Shown piece by piece: positions 1 through 15,407 of a stretch of 64,000 nucleotides of DNA. Location: assembly GCA_036897095.1 (NCBI GenBank), contig JAYMSP010000067.1:29921-93920 (forward strand), given 5' to 3'. The DNA comes from Plantago elongata (Eukaryota; Streptophyta; Magnoliopsida; Lamiales; Plantaginaceae). Each line of letters begins with the position of its first letter. Within the stretch, counting starts at the first letter, position 1. A model generated the notes under the pieces. It did not search any database. It saw only the letters and a list, made by a program, of their open reading frames with translations, and was not told the DNA's origin. Position numbers and translations under genes: made by a program.

Positions 1-699
1 TTAGCTTAGCAATCTGGGAGTAATAAGACAAAGGATCAGCATCACTAATAAGAGTAACAAGATTGAAAGAAGAGAGGACACTTCTTTTTTTTAATGTTCT
101 GCCCTCCCCTTAGTTTCTTCGGACAATTGAAGAGTCATAATCATTACCTGGTAGAAACCTACGGAGTTCCACATCAAACTAACATTCATCCCAACAATAG
201 AGAAGTTTGCAAATAAGACAAACTTGAGAAGCTCTGAAATGGGTAGATGAGAAGGTTGGATGTAACCAAGCCACCTAAGAACAGCCGTCATTAAGGTCGT
301 TGTAGCAAAATGCAGACCGGTTAACGTTGTCGCTGCACATTTGTAATAATAGAGGCAATTAGGATACCTCGTATTAGAGACAAATAGACAAGAAAACTCT
401 AGGATGTACACTTCGTGAAAATACTCACACCAGGCTTGTTAAATTACATACATAGCTACAAAAATATGAATTTTCAAAGTCTCAAACAAAAAGAAAGGCC
501 TGTTTATGCTTCTTACATTGGATAAGAAGATTACTCAGAAGAAAGAGACAATTATTGAGAGATGATTACCAAAGGTGAATCCATAAGTAGCCATCAGTGC
601 TTTATTGATAATGATGATCCCAACTGAGGTGACTACATTGAACATCCAAGCCGATGCATCAAATGCAGCCTTCTTATCAGCTTTGCTTGAAGGTGCCAT
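1..699 (-). CDS. UDP-rhamnose/UDP-galactose transporter-like (URGT family), N-terminal part
   Basis: A Golgi nucleotide-sugar antiporter of the plant URGT group (drug/metabolite transporter fold), which supplies UDP-Rha and UDP-Gal for wall polysaccharide synthesis. Three coding exons are visible: 570-699, 148-332 and 1-13; the gene continues off the left edge. The protein starts [13 protein letters not shown], then has the family phrases [45 protein letters not shown] and [20 protein letters not shown], followed by VGFYQ and IAKL in the third exon. Junctions are in phase (F|A, then Q|I). The leader appears to have its own intron, about 715-1385, with donor AAAG|GTTAGA and acceptor AACAG just before the ATG. 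The closest match I recall is the Arabidopsis URGT5/URGT6 pair. The family call is firm; the paralogue is not. Confidence 0.88.
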
Positions 700-1399
700 T
701 TTCCAACTTCCACCCTGTTCCCAACAGTTTTAAGGGGTTCTGAATTACCGTTCTAGGACAACAAACTCACAACTGCACCACAGCATCGACCCATGCTTAT
801 CTTCCAAGTTTCACTGAACAATAATCCGTAGAGCCAAGATGTCAAAGAGAGGTATAGCTCACCAAAATTACAAAATACTACATCAGAGCCATTTCTAACG
901 TTTCATTTTTATCAAGTAAATTCCTCGTAATCAGGACTCAGGAGTCACTGGGACAATAGAATAACAATTCTTCAAGCGAAACGTATTCCTTTAAACCGTC
1001 TCAAAACGAAATTCGTCCCCACATCATGAAATTGATAAAGTTATGATCTTTCGATTACCTCGACAACATCAACTCAACATCTCCAAATCATTAGCTGAGT
1101 ACAGAACATTAGTAAACAGAGCAGTAATTTAGAAAACTTCCATTTCGATTTTGATGAGCTAACAAATACTAACAACCAAAGCACAAATTAAATACAGTCA
1201 TTAATTATATCAGATCTAAACCTCAAAGTACAATAGATCGCAAATATTCAAATCACATTCCTCACCAAACAACAGATCAATCATCAATCAAGAGAAAACA
1301 TCACTTGAACTAAAATTCGAGCCCAATTCGTCAGCAACATATACAAAAGCGTGGTTGAATGAAGTAGCAGAAGAAAATCTAACCTTTGTGAGATAGTTT

Positions 1400-2240
1400 C
1401 GTAACAGAAAGAAAGACACGATTAATAGCGCGTTTGCATGTGATGAGCTATCACGTACATGCCAACGTTACGTACAGATTGGCTTTGTATGTATCTTTGT
1501 TTTCTATACAGTTGTCTTACTCAGTGGTGAAAGTGATAGCTGAAAAAATGAATTTCTTAATTTGTGTAATTAGGGTTCTATCGAATTGGGGATTTGGGTT
1601 GATGATCCACAATTAAATCTAAGTTTCAATGTTCATTAACTAAAGCGAGGTTTACTATAAAGATAAATAGATATATGGTGTCATTTATGTAATTGTTTGA
1701 TCAGGTATATTATTTATGTGCTATGCAATAAATAAAATTATTTATATTAGAAGAGATTTATAAATTTAATCCTTCTTTATTTTATATAAGTTCGGATTGA
1801 TTAACTTATAGAAAAGTATGTTTTATGAGTTCAAAAGGTAAATTGGACATGCTAATTCTCACGAGGTGAGTTTTGAACGGATAATCTTGCTAACTGTCTC
1901 TCCCCCGAACCTGATCAAAACATTCTCAGTTGTTAGAGATTTCATGATGTCTCAATCAATACATCTTCAATTCGGGTTTTTGTAAGACTAATTCAAGAAG
2001 TTTTGGGGCACATTGTTATGAGGTATAAACTCCTTTGATGGAGTTATAAGGACCTTAGCAGATATATTATATATATCACTGACAATTAGGGAGAAGAAGA
2101 GTGATAGTGAGATTTATGTTGGTGTTCTGATCATACCATTGCTCGCTGCACTTTGCAATATCTGTCAAACCATGTATAAATGATAGGTAATCAAGAATGG
2201 CATTAGAAAACTATCAATAAGCAAGGATAAACATCAATCT
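1400..2240. other. Intergenic spacer, promoter side of the URGT-like gene
   Basis: AT-rich spacer between the URGT-like leader and the 3' end of the cyclin gene. I see no conserved protein and no clear repeat; short ORFs here lack family similarity. It should hold the URGT-like promoter and the cyclin polyadenylation region. Confidence 0.5.
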
Positions 2241-2455
2241 GACTAGTTTATTATATATGTTAATCAGGGTAAAGAAGAATTAGCTTTTACACAAAAGGAG
2301 TTCTCTATGCTGCTGGACATGTTGGGCACCATCAAAAGGAAAATGATGAAGAATAATATGCCTACCAAAACTCAAATATCATCTCAAATCTATACAGCAA
2401 CTTGTGTTGCTCAGTTTCATCCGATAACCGAAACACCACTTCTGGCAGCACGATC

Positions 2456-4784
2456 TCACGGAGCATGATGTGCATCAACGAGAAAGACAGCAGGTTCTTC
2501 TCTAGCAGCGTAGCCGAATCTAGAAGTGCTATACTTCTTTTGCACAGCAGTAAGCTTCGCGGTTGCTGCATTTTGGTGATAGCGCACCATCAGGTTCACA
2601 CATTTCCTGCAGTAACAGAATTTGCATCATTTAGTATTAGCTTTTCCACAAATTACTATATTCCATTTGACACAGGGAGAAAACACTCACATAAGCTGTT
2701 CCTGAGTGTAATGTGCATGCCTCTCACACGTTTTGCTCCATTCCTTACGCCCACTCAGAGTACTTTGAGCAGTAAATACAGCTGCAGCCGCTACTAATGA
2801 GGGTGGAAATCTGAGTACTTCGTACTCAACCAGGGAGAGTTCAATCAGGTAGAATGATAGCTGTTCCAACTGAATCAATCTCAACGAGTAAGGTGTGTTG
2901 GATCAGATTGTGTAGAAAGTTGCAAGACATAGAAGTAAATTAGTAATTCTATCACATTATTGGATTTATAATCAGCAAGTCCATGAAACTTCTCTGAACC
3001 CCAATTAAGATTTGAACTTACCCGCGTATCAGACTGTGCGGCTTTCAAGAAACGCTTCATGAAAACGTAAGAAGTTGGTGTAGACAAATTAAATTGTAGC
3101 GCATTGACCATCAGTTTCTCCTGTACAGAATATACAATCAAACAATTAAGTACTTCCAAGATATGAGCAGTGAACCTACATTAGTTGCATAACTCCACAT
3201 TGCATACCATGTCCAGCACATCTTTTCTATTGTAAGCTTTGTCAGTTATCAATACCAAGTCCGCTACAACTGGGACTGATACCTCTTCATATTTGCTAGC
3301 CAGAAGCAAAGCAGTTATCCCTACAAGTTGCAGATTTTTTCTGGTGACCGATTGGAGAGCTAGAAATCTATCTATGAGATTTACAGTTAAAAACAGTGTC
3401 TCATCCGTCATTTCAAACTTATAATGCACCTACACATTCATACAACACAGTATCAAAATGCATATACTCCTTCATTACACACTGATATCATTGACAAGAT
3501 ATAACAACGTTGTGAAACAGGCTTTTGCCTACCTCGATTAGCCAGTCCACGAGAACACCTCTCATTTTATCGTTAATGTCGAACTGTCGTGCCATGTAAT
3601 TTGCAGGTACACAGCTTAAATTCTGCAGTTCATGATCACATAGTCTTCAGTACATTATATATAAAACATAGTTAAAATGATTAACATTGAAACCAGTATG
3701 CTTTTGAACAATTTTACCTCAGCCTTCCTGTAAAATGCATATAAGTCTTCAGTGTATTCAGTTACTGCAAATGGATTTCTCCTCTCCGGGCCATCTATAT
3801 CAATTACCATCTCCTCCCCTTCGATATGTTCCATCTCAGATACCACTTCCTACATCCCAATGAAAAAGATTCAAAATCCGAAGTATTTTAACAAACAGAC
3901 AATCTGATTAATGTGAGAAATGAATACCATCCTATCAGTCTCGCCCATCATAATTTCTGTGTGATGAACAACATTGGGAGGATCAGTAACATCTGGTGTT
4001 TCATGTGCATCGAGGATAATGCAGTCTGGTTCCTCTACCAGTTTCACTTGCTACAATTAACAATGCCCAATCATCTAAACCACCGTAGGAACTACCAAAA
4101 CGAATGAGAGAATCACACCTCAATATGCTTATTAAAACTATACCTCCTTGAGTGGTAGCTTATGCTCTTTCTCAGCCAATTGTGCAGCATATCTTCTGAA
4201 GAACATACAAATGGTAACAAAACTTATATTCACAATACCTTAAACTCATGAGTTGAATCCACTATCCAATTCAGTAAACATATAGTAAACAATAAAAAGT
4301 CTAACCTAGTGATAGGGCGATGAACCGGAACAAGTACATTCTTTGTACGAACTACGTTTTTCCTATACAAGATCAGCAGCAAACACACATCAATGATAAA
4401 GAACAAGTAACAACTTATTCAGACAGACTGCGAAATTCAAGTTTTTCGAAACTTTACTCAGTCAAAACCCCTCTATTCTGCACAACACAACGTCGAGAAG
4501 AAGCAACCGAAATGTTCTCATCGATTTCGGCCAACGCCCTCCTCTTACTCAAAACACCTCTAGCAATCTTTCCATTTCCAGGCTTCATTCCTGATATAAG
4601 TAATCATCAATTCATGTTTACTTTCATTAAGGATTTTTTTTTAATGTCTAATTTCCAAAGATCCCTATCTCAATTAAAGCAAATCCATATGACTAAATCT
4701 TCATATTTTTGAAATTCGAACCAACATACCCTGAATGTTGGAAGGCCTACTCACTCCCTGAAAATTCTGATCCGATCCTCTCAT
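2456..4784 (-). CDS. CYCB2: G2/mitotic-specific cyclin, B2 type
   Basis: Regulatory subunit of mitotic cyclin-dependent kinase, acting at G2/M. Eleven exons close in frame to 430 aa: 4730-4784, 4458-4590, 4306-4362, 4144-4195, 3928-4050, 3718-3849, 3533-3622, 3208-3429, 3022-3120, 2691-2869 and 2456-2606. The N-terminus ([19 protein letters not shown]) is typical of plant CYCB2. A destruction box [10 protein letters not shown] fits RxxLxxIxxN, predicting APC/C-mediated turnover. The cyclin core contains [27 protein letters not shown] and [12 protein letters not shown]; the C-terminal cyclin fold contains [18 protein letters not shown] and [10 protein letters not shown], and the protein ends in DAHHAP. 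No frameshift or stop is seen, so the gene looks intact. Two AACGG cores lie upstream, as expected for a G2/M-expressed gene. The B2 subclass is inferred from the N-terminus and the [11 protein letters not shown] tail. Confidence 0.93.
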
Positions 4785-5015
4785 TTTGACTATGTCCCAG
4801 AACAAACCGCTGAAAAGAAAAAGAAAAAAAATAAACAAAAAGTTCACAAAACCCATTAAAGAAACAGATTCAAATCAGAAAAGGGATAAAGAAGGCACCT
4901 TGAAATCAAGAAAACACAAAATCACAACAAAACCCAGATTGTTAATCCAACGAGAGAGAGAAAAAGATCAGAAACGAAACCCCATTAACACCAATCGAGT
5001 AATGGAGTGTTCGGA

Positions 5016-5058
5016 ATTGAAAAGTTTCGATCTTTCTCCCTCTCTCTCTCTCCCTATT
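5016..5058. repeat. CT/GA-rich microsatellite in the cyclin 5' leader
   Basis: A pyrimidine run on the plus strand (TCTCCCTCTCTCTCTCTCCC around 5034-5053), read as a GA-rich tract in the cyclin transcript direction. Such tracts are common in plant leaders and core promoters; no specific role can be assigned. Confidence 0.6.
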
Positions 5059-5173
5059 TGAGTGAGTGTGTGTTCTTGAAATTGACTTTCAGAAAAGGAT
5101 TGATGTTTCTTGTACAGACAAACACAGTTATATGATTTTATCTCTTTTTCTTGGTTGCTCTTTTTTTTGAAAT

Positions 5174-5198
5174 CAACGGCTCCTAAATCTGAGCCGTT
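5174..5198 (-). promoter_or_regulatory. Inverted pair of MSA-type AACGG cores upstream of CYCB2
   Basis: CAACGGCTC on the plus strand (5174-5182) and its partner GAGCCGTT (5191-5198, AACGGCTC on the minus strand) form a near-palindrome with an 8-nt spacer. AACGG is the core of the mitosis-specific activator element bound by three-repeat MYB (MYB3R) proteins, which drives G2/M transcription of B-type cyclins. Only the core and two following pyrimidines match the consensus; the 5' flank does not. The pair lies about 390-415 bp upstream of the cyclin ATG. Confidence 0.55.
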
Positions 5199-5261
5199 CA
5201 ATCAAAGATCGCGTTGTTCCGTGTTTGGTTAGTTTTTCTTCCATAGGTTTGTTTTCTACGA

Positions 5262-5270
5262 GATATAAAT
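5262..5270 (-). promoter_or_regulatory. Possible TATA box for CYCB2
   Basis: ATTTATATC on the minus strand. If used, transcription would start near 5230 and the AACGG pair would lie just inside the leader. The assignment rests on motif and position only. Confidence 0.3.
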
Positions 5271-6530
5271 ACCGAATCAACATAATATATTTAGTTAAAA
5301 ATTTATTACATATCTAAATATAAACATAACGTGTGTGTATATTTAGGTAATATCAGTATATAAACTACTAGGTTTAGGAATATAACAATGTCTTAAAATT
5401 TAGCATATGTTAAATTTGTATGTCAAACAATTTATATATTTGTGTATAGTTAATTAACAATGTTTGTCAGTTTCAATAATACACCATATTTTGTAAAAAT
5501 TTGTATTTAATAAAAGTTTAATTACTTTCATGGCTTTTAAGTATCTTGTATTAAATCAACTTAATCTTGAAATCTCAAATAACATGGAGTTAATGGAAAT
5601 CATTAATGGGTTTCCCTTACATCTCATTAAGAATATTAGATAATGTTTTAAAATAATTTAGGGAAACGTTTTAAGCTTTAATGTATCTAGCGTACAACGT
5701 TTTCTTTTGGGCATGCCACATGGTTAGGACTTTGACTTAGACTAAATATTTCAGGACCTCTGACCTAGTTAATCCATAGATAAATATTATTGTTACATTT
5801 AAATGATATTAATAAAAATTTAGTTCTACATAAATATAAAAACACTATAAAATGCATTTTTAGTATTATTGATATGTTATATAAATATCAATCCGGCTTT
5901 TTAGCCTTTTTATAATGTTGTATCTATATTAACACTGTGTGTATATGATTTAGATGTCCAATGAGGGATGAATTTATTTAATAATGGTAAATGACCAAAA
6001 TATAGGGTAACTTGAGGTCAATATTTAAAGTTTAGTCGATGATGAAGCGAAATTTGTAAATCAAAATTGCCAATTTGTCATCAAATTATAAGCAAAGTTT
6101 TTTTTGGTAAAGTTGTTAAAGTCTGATCAAGTGTGTTAGTTGACTAATAATTGTAATTTTTGCCGCATAAAATACTGCAAAAATCAAGTGGGATGGCAAA
6201 AATAAAACTATTACATGGCTTCAATTGCAGCACAATTAAGGAAGCAACCAATTAAGCTGCTCCTAAATGGTGCATGAAAATGTACATAACCAAACCACTA
6301 ATCGTTCATGACACATTTTGGACATACTAATCTCTTAGCTCTAATTACATTTGTGTGGACTAATATTTTTTCGTTTTAGACCATAGTCTTAAATTAAGCC
6401 TAAGTAATTGTTTTGAGAGAGGCAGAATTACGTTTGATTCTTCAAACATCAAGTTTACAAAGTGAATGCCATAACACAAGTATTGTCTCAAACTCGACAG
6501 GATAAACAAGTTAAAAATCTCTAAACTAGT
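5271..6530. other. AT-rich intergenic spacer
   Basis: About 1.25 kb of AT-rich sequence between the cyclin promoter and the SMC5 region. I see no conserved coding sequence, no paired terminal repeats and no RNA gene. Any MITE remnant is too degraded for me to delimit. Confidence 0.5.
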
Positions 6531-6531
6531 A

Positions 6532-6855
6532 TCACAAGACAGCAACAGAAAAAAATATAAGCCCTGCTCTCTGCTCATATCCAGCCTCTATCAACTCGAA
6601 AGGGAGAATTCCGAAACCAACAGAGTCCGTAGCGAAATTATGACAGAGACGATGGGATAAGCTGTTGGCTTCATGCTGACATACTTGTGAATCTGCAAAT
6701 TCAGCAGCAAGCAAACCTTTGATTTGACTGAACAGCGCAGCATTAGCCTCAAGGGACTCATCACCTGAACATTCGCTTAACTGGTCCCTAGCTACAGCAG
6801 CAATACCTCCCATCTGCCAGAACAAGTCCCGTATGATTCCTTGCCACAGCAACAA
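6532..6855 (-). CDS. Unidentified open frame, possible exon or gene remnant
   Basis: An open frame of about 107 codons downstream of the SMC5 pseudogene. It reads like real protein (for example SECSGDESLEANAALFSQIK, LLAAEFADSQVCQHEANSLS and GFGILPFELIEAGYEQ) with balanced composition, unlike random AT-rich ORFs nearby. I do not recognise the family. It could be a terminal exon of a lost gene, an extension of the decayed SMC5 transcript, or chance. A short in-frame stretch ETGYLNSEAAPSEVNPVM after a possible TCTCAG acceptor (about 7020-7080) may belong to the same remnant. No start or splice structure can be fixed. Confidence 0.2.
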   Translation of the reverse strand: MLLWQGIIRDLFWQMGGIAAVARDQLSECSGDESLEANAALFSQIKGLLAAEFADSQVCQHEANSLSHRLCHNFATDSVGFGILPFELIEAGYEQRAGLIFFSVAVL

Positions 6856-7210
6856 TACCTACCGTAATTAAATATCCTACTACTACTGCGTGCTATACTA
6901 CAACTACTACTAGTAGTTAGTTTTTTTTGCCTCGGGAAAATACAATGGAGAACGGGTAAATTGGGACAAGAGACCATGTGCAATTCCAAAATGCTTGTCC
7001 GGTCGATTAGATTATCAACGACATCACTGGGTTGACTTCACTTGGAGCAGCTTCAGAGTTCAGATAACCTGTTTCTGAGACAAAAAAATATACAGGCCAT
7101 ATTAAACAAGTACTATGCTGCATTGCATTTGCAACAACAGAATCTGCTTAAGCCAAACTAATTAAACTATACAGAGCTGATAGGAACAACAAACAAGAAC
7201 AGGCATACCG

Positions 7211-10463
<3,253 letters not shown>

Positions 10464-11759
10464 GACCACTATTCCACTAACTTACACAGACAAACAACAG
10501 AACCAACGATGGATATTAGTCGCACATAATTAGCAAGGAAATGTGTACATGATCCATATTTCGGAATTTGGAATATATCCTTTCCTATATTTTAGTGATA
10601 TTGTTAGTTGTTACCATCAATATAAACTAACACACAAGATTTCCCAGTAACTTCAAAATATCTTCAATTAAGCTCATGTATTATCAATGGATCGTGCTCT
10701 AGTTGGCAGTTAATACCTAGTTCAGCCCAACACATTACTTGGGCCATTTTCCTCTCCATTACGCTTGATCTAACTTACCGAAACCCGGTATGATTTTTCC
10801 GTCAACGATAAACTAAGTTACTTTAACTCATAACAAATTGAATATTAATTTTAACTACAAATATTAAAGTATCGTGTAGAGTTTTGTTTATTATTGAAGT
10901 GTACACTTAGTTGAGTTAGTCAAAATTAAAATAAAATGTGAAATTTGTGGCATAAACATAAATAGAGAATATGTTATTTACTTTGACATTGAGTTAGTAA
11001 TAGCTTGTTTAATAATTTATATATTACTCATATATTCTATGTTTTGCAAAAGATGCAATTTATCAGAAAATACATGAAAAATAATTTAAATTATCAGCTA
11101 TCAGTTATGACTAATTAATCACTTCAGTTTTCAACGTCCGATTAACTTTTTAATTAAATCTCTTAAGTGATTAATTTTTCAGTTCATTGTGCTAAACGAC
11201 TTAATCGTATTATCATCCCCTCTTTACAAGTTGGTTGTGAATGAAAACTCCACTCGATTGACATTTCACATGTTTTCCATCCATTATCATCAAGCATCAA
11301 GCAAAAACCTATCATCATTAACTACAATGTGATTATTTAATGAAAAAATATGTTTATCTTTGTAATTCATATTTTCGAAAAGAAAAATAACCCAATAGTT
11401 GCTAAAAAGCATAGGTCATACGTGCTCCAGCTAACACTTTTCAATTTAAGAAGTTACGTTTATAGTTTGTATGTACTTGATTCGTAAAATTAAATCTAAA
11501 ATGATAAAAAAAATCAATCTACGAAAAATATCATATAAAAAAAGGAATAAAAGCAGAAACCCTAGCACTCCAATCAGGCGTTTCAGTCACATGTTGTATT
11601 CAACAAACTTATTTCCATTTATGGTCATGTCTTTAGACCAAAAAAAGAAAAAAATCAGTTTATTTTTCTTTATTGATTTAATTTAATTAACAAAATGAAA
11701 TAAAGAGGAAAAAATATATATAGCTGAAAGGAAAAAAGCGCAATGTAATTTGAAAACCA
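10464..11759. other. Intergenic spacer between SMC5 pseudogene and the next plus-strand gene
   Basis: AT-rich spacer without recognisable coding sequence. It contains one exact evening-element string AAAATATCT at 10655-10663, which may be chance in such AT-rich DNA. The right end should hold the promoter of the plus-strand gene. Confidence 0.5.
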
Positions 11760-12585
11760 CTTGTCTCTCTCGCGCCGTCTTTTCCCTCTCTCGGATCTGA
11801 CGAAAACCCTCTCCGGTGAGTTTTCCGGCGGCTCCATACACTTCCCAGCTCCTTCTATCCATTGATGTTCTTTATTTCATTCTCATAACCGAATTTTTCT
11901 GAATTTATTCTATTTTGCTGTTATTAAACTGTGTTCGTCGATGTTTTGCTAAATTGAATTGGGGATTTTACTGTTTTTGTTTTTTGTTGGTTGTAATTGA
12001 GGTTTGGTGGGCTGTTTTGTGGATTTTCTAGTCCATTTCGGTGTTTTTTGTGTTAAAAATTGAATCTTTTTGTGTTATGAGGATTTGCTGATGGTTTGGT
12101 GAATTGGGTTCCTCGTTGTTTTGATTTGTTTGGTTGTGGAATCGGTACTGGTTGTAAGTTCGAGTTTTTAACTGGAATTTCTCGGGTTTGGAGCATATAT
12201 GTTCTTGTTAAAAAGAAATCTAAATGGATTTGTAAGGATAGAAAGTGGGAAACCTCAGTCAACTTTAGATATTGGTAGGTCGGGTGTTCTGGTGTGTAGA
12301 AGAGTTGACAAAGCGTTGGAAATGATTAGCTGCATTTGTCGTTAGCGGAGATTAGTTTCAAACATTTCGTTAATTTTCTGATTCTCTATTATTATGTGTG
12401 GCTTTTCGCATTTAATAAATTGCAAGCTAGTGACTTATCTGCTGGTTTTTGTCCGTTTCGGATAATTTGATTGGGTGAGTGTGCATTAGTAGAAGACTGG
12501 TTGATTTATTGCCCGTGACTTGTTTTTCGCAGGCTGGAAATTTGGTGGAGTTTCTTGTAGGAGGTTTGCTTCTGTAGTATCCTAA

Positions 12586-14684
12586 ATGATTAACACAGAA
12601 ATTAATGTTAATGGGGCGAGCATTGGTGGGACAGAATCTCCTGCTCAGGATAAGCAACTTCCAGCTGCTATTAAAAAGACTGCACTGAGAGATGTGCAGA
12701 ATGAAAATGTGGGGCAGATACAAAAGCAACAAAAGAGTTTACTTCCTGGGGGAGGGAGGACTAGCGTTGAGGCAATTAAGGTTTGTGGGACTAAGCGACT
12801 AACACCTGAACGTCCTTTGAATTCGCAGTCTCTACCATCCTTCGCACATACTGGTGCAAATGAGAACGTGATGAATGCTCGTAGGAGATTTGATCTGGAA
12901 CTTGGGAAAGGGCGTCATAGCAATGTTGAAAACTATGCAGATGCTTCACTATCAAAGAAGGTTGGGCTTTCATGGCAAGATATGCCACATGTGACCAATC
13001 AGATGAGAGATAATAACGTTCATCAAACTCCTGCAGTTACATCAAAAAATGTGACACCAATCATGGCGTTTTCTGGTTCTGTCCCATCATTTCCTAGATC
13101 TTTTGGTAAGCAAAATATTAGTGCTGGAGCTGCTAAGTTAACCACGGAGATTCCCCGTACTATTCATCCTAATAACATCAAAGATCAGCTAAGATCGGAA
13201 CGCCACAGTCGTCTTTTAAAGTTTTTGAAAACATGTGACGAGAAATATCAGAAGGACTACTTTCAGAGTGAGTATATGCTTGAATTTCATCATGCAGTAT
13301 ATGTTTGTTATTATTCAGAGTTACTGTTAATGCTGCTTTTTTTGTGTGATTTACATCAGTGTTACTGCAATTATCCCCTGCTGATCTCAGCCAGCATGCT
13401 ATTCAGCTAGAACATCGATCAATCCAGTTGACATTAGGAGAAGGTACAAGCTCCACCACTTCTTCATGTGTTCTCACTTGGCACATATTGTGTATCATAA
13501 TTGTTTGGAAATGTTTCAGAATGGTTATGACACAGCTTATAAGTATTGTGAAGATGGAAGCTTCATTCAGTCAAATGCTTTAGATAAACCATGCAAAGTA
13601 CACACTATGTTGTCAAAACAGAAGCTTTGTTATTGCATCTAATGTTAGACAGGGTGACTTTGTCCAAATAACTTTTTTAAAGTAAGAAAATCACGTCAAT
13701 TTAAGAAATGTCTATATTCAGGAGATGAACGCGAAGATATATGCTAATGGTTCATGTGCATGTCTTGGCTCTTTCCTGATTGAACAAGCAACATAAAGAT
13801 TAGATTTGATTAGATTAGATTAGATTAGATTGGTTAGAATGATGAAAAAAATGCTGTGGTGTTAGGAGAGCAAGTAGAATTATGTCTGCCACATCAGTGC
13901 TGCAGAGTAACATATTTCTGAAACCGAGGAGGATTTGTTTCAATAAAGGACTTACATGATCATACTCCTGTGCTTGTATGTTATGTGTAGGCTGTAGCTG
14001 AATAAAATACACAATCAATACTTTGACGGTGAATAGCATCCAAGTTTGTGTTCTGAGCTGCTCTTACTTGATTAGTAGCTGCAACAAGTTATTAGTGCAT
14101 GTGCTTACCTTAAGAATAAAGATGGGGGTTCGGAACTTTGGATTATATCTTGCTCTAGCTCTTGGATAGTAGATGGAGTTGGAATAGTAGATTACTCTTG
14201 CATAAACCGGCCATATCAATCAAGAATCCAGTTTCATTTTATGTGAGGCTATATGGCTAGCTGTGTATGGATTGCCTACAAAATATATTGTTGTCTTCTT
14301 TATGGTCATAAAACTAGATTGGGATTTGTCAAATCATTAAGAGCTCTGAGGGCCTTGAAGATTGTTGATTCTATTCTCTGTCCTAACTCCTAACATGTAT
14401 ATTGGAAATCTATATTATATCTGCGTGATCATCTTTTTTCATATAGTTTCAACTTCCAAGCTTTAGTTTCTGGGAAAATATCTTTTAGGCTGATATACAT
14501 TATTCCTGTTTCAAACACATGTGCCTTTCGTTGTTGATTTTTATGTTGTATATTAATCTTTCAAAAGAATTGAAATGACTTGTATATACTTGTTGCAGCT
14601 CGTGAGATGCATAGAATGGCAGCGTTGAATATTTTGGTAAAACCTTCTCCATTGAACAATTCATCACCGGCAAATAAATCCTGA
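12586..14684 (+). CDS. Plant protein of unknown function, 283 aa
   Basis: Three coding exons close in frame: 12586-13267, 13360-13443 and 14599-14684. A leader exon ends near 11815 (CTCCG|GTGAG) and is joined to 12533 by a 5' UTR intron (acceptor TTTTCGCAG), a common arrangement for broadly expressed plant genes. The first ~200 residues are Ser/Asn/Gln-rich and probably disordered. The C-terminal ~75 residues look helical and constrained: RSERHSRLLKFLKTCDEKYQ, then MLLQLSPADLSQHAIQLEHR, then AREMHRMAALNILVK. The two small 3' exons encode most of this conserved-looking part, supporting a real gene. I recall similar C-termini in uncharacterised plant proteins but cannot name a family. No signal peptide or membrane segment is seen. 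The function is unknown. Confidence 0.75.
13799..13834. repeat. Pentanucleotide microsatellite (GATTA)n
   Basis: Five to six tandem GATTA/ATTAG units with one variant unit, inside the second coding-region intron of the 283-aa gene. It is likely length-polymorphic. Confidence 0.85.
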
Positions 14685-15407
14685 TTGAGGCTTGTTGGTC
14701 ACTTTTGGTGCTAAAGAGCCTGCCCTGTAGGATGTGTACTTGTCATAGCGAAACCTAGTTGGATTACTGCCGTGGTGTGCATTCTGCATCTAGTTAGATC
14801 ATGTATCGCTCCTTGTTAGTATGTTCATGTATGTCTCAGAAACTAGGATCATGTGCTGTACTGTATTTCAAATTGTGTTCTTTAGGAAATAAGCAGTTGG
14901 ATAAGTTGGACTATGTTCTTGGCATGATACAGTGGAAAACTTTCACTCTTTGGTCAAGAGACTCCATTTCCATTTAGAAAATTTTGGTGTATTTGGATCT
15001 TTTGAATTATGTTCTTGGCATGATTCGGTGCGCTTTACCTGAGCTTATCTTACGATGGTTCACGTTGAAATGGTGAAAGCAAGTGTACATTTCCTTTAGG
15101 ATAGAAATGAAAAGAAGAAATAGTATATATCAATCGTAGTGTGTAGTCAATTTACTAGGAGATCTCACAGTAAATAAATGTTTGCTAATTTTATGTTTAG
15201 ACCAACAAATGGCATGCTAGGAGGAAAAAGGGGGGTTTAGCCATGGTTTCAACATTCACTTACAAATTACAACAGTTAAGCTACAAGGTGTATAGTTCAT
15301 GACCACAAAAGTATGATGGAGAACACATTGCATTAGATCCTCTCTTTGAAATTTGTCATGTTTCGGATGAATGGTTGATGGAGGTGATGATCTATTTCCT
15401 TGTTCAG
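14685..15407. other. Convergent 3' spacer
   Basis: Contains the 3' UTRs of the 283-aa gene (plus) and the PBL21-like kinase (minus). The phrase ATGTTCTTGGCATGAT occurs twice (about 14911 and 15009), a small direct repeat. Nothing else is recognised. Confidence 0.5.

Noticed and set aside
2402-2797. 131-codon plus-strand frame opposite the cyclin gene
   Set aside because: It is the antisense shadow of the last two CYCB2 exons and their intron; the minus strand carries the conserved protein.
10655-10663. Evening element AAAATATCT between SMC5 pseudogene and the 283-aa gene
   Set aside because: A single 9-mer in AT-rich DNA with no paired motif; chance cannot be excluded.
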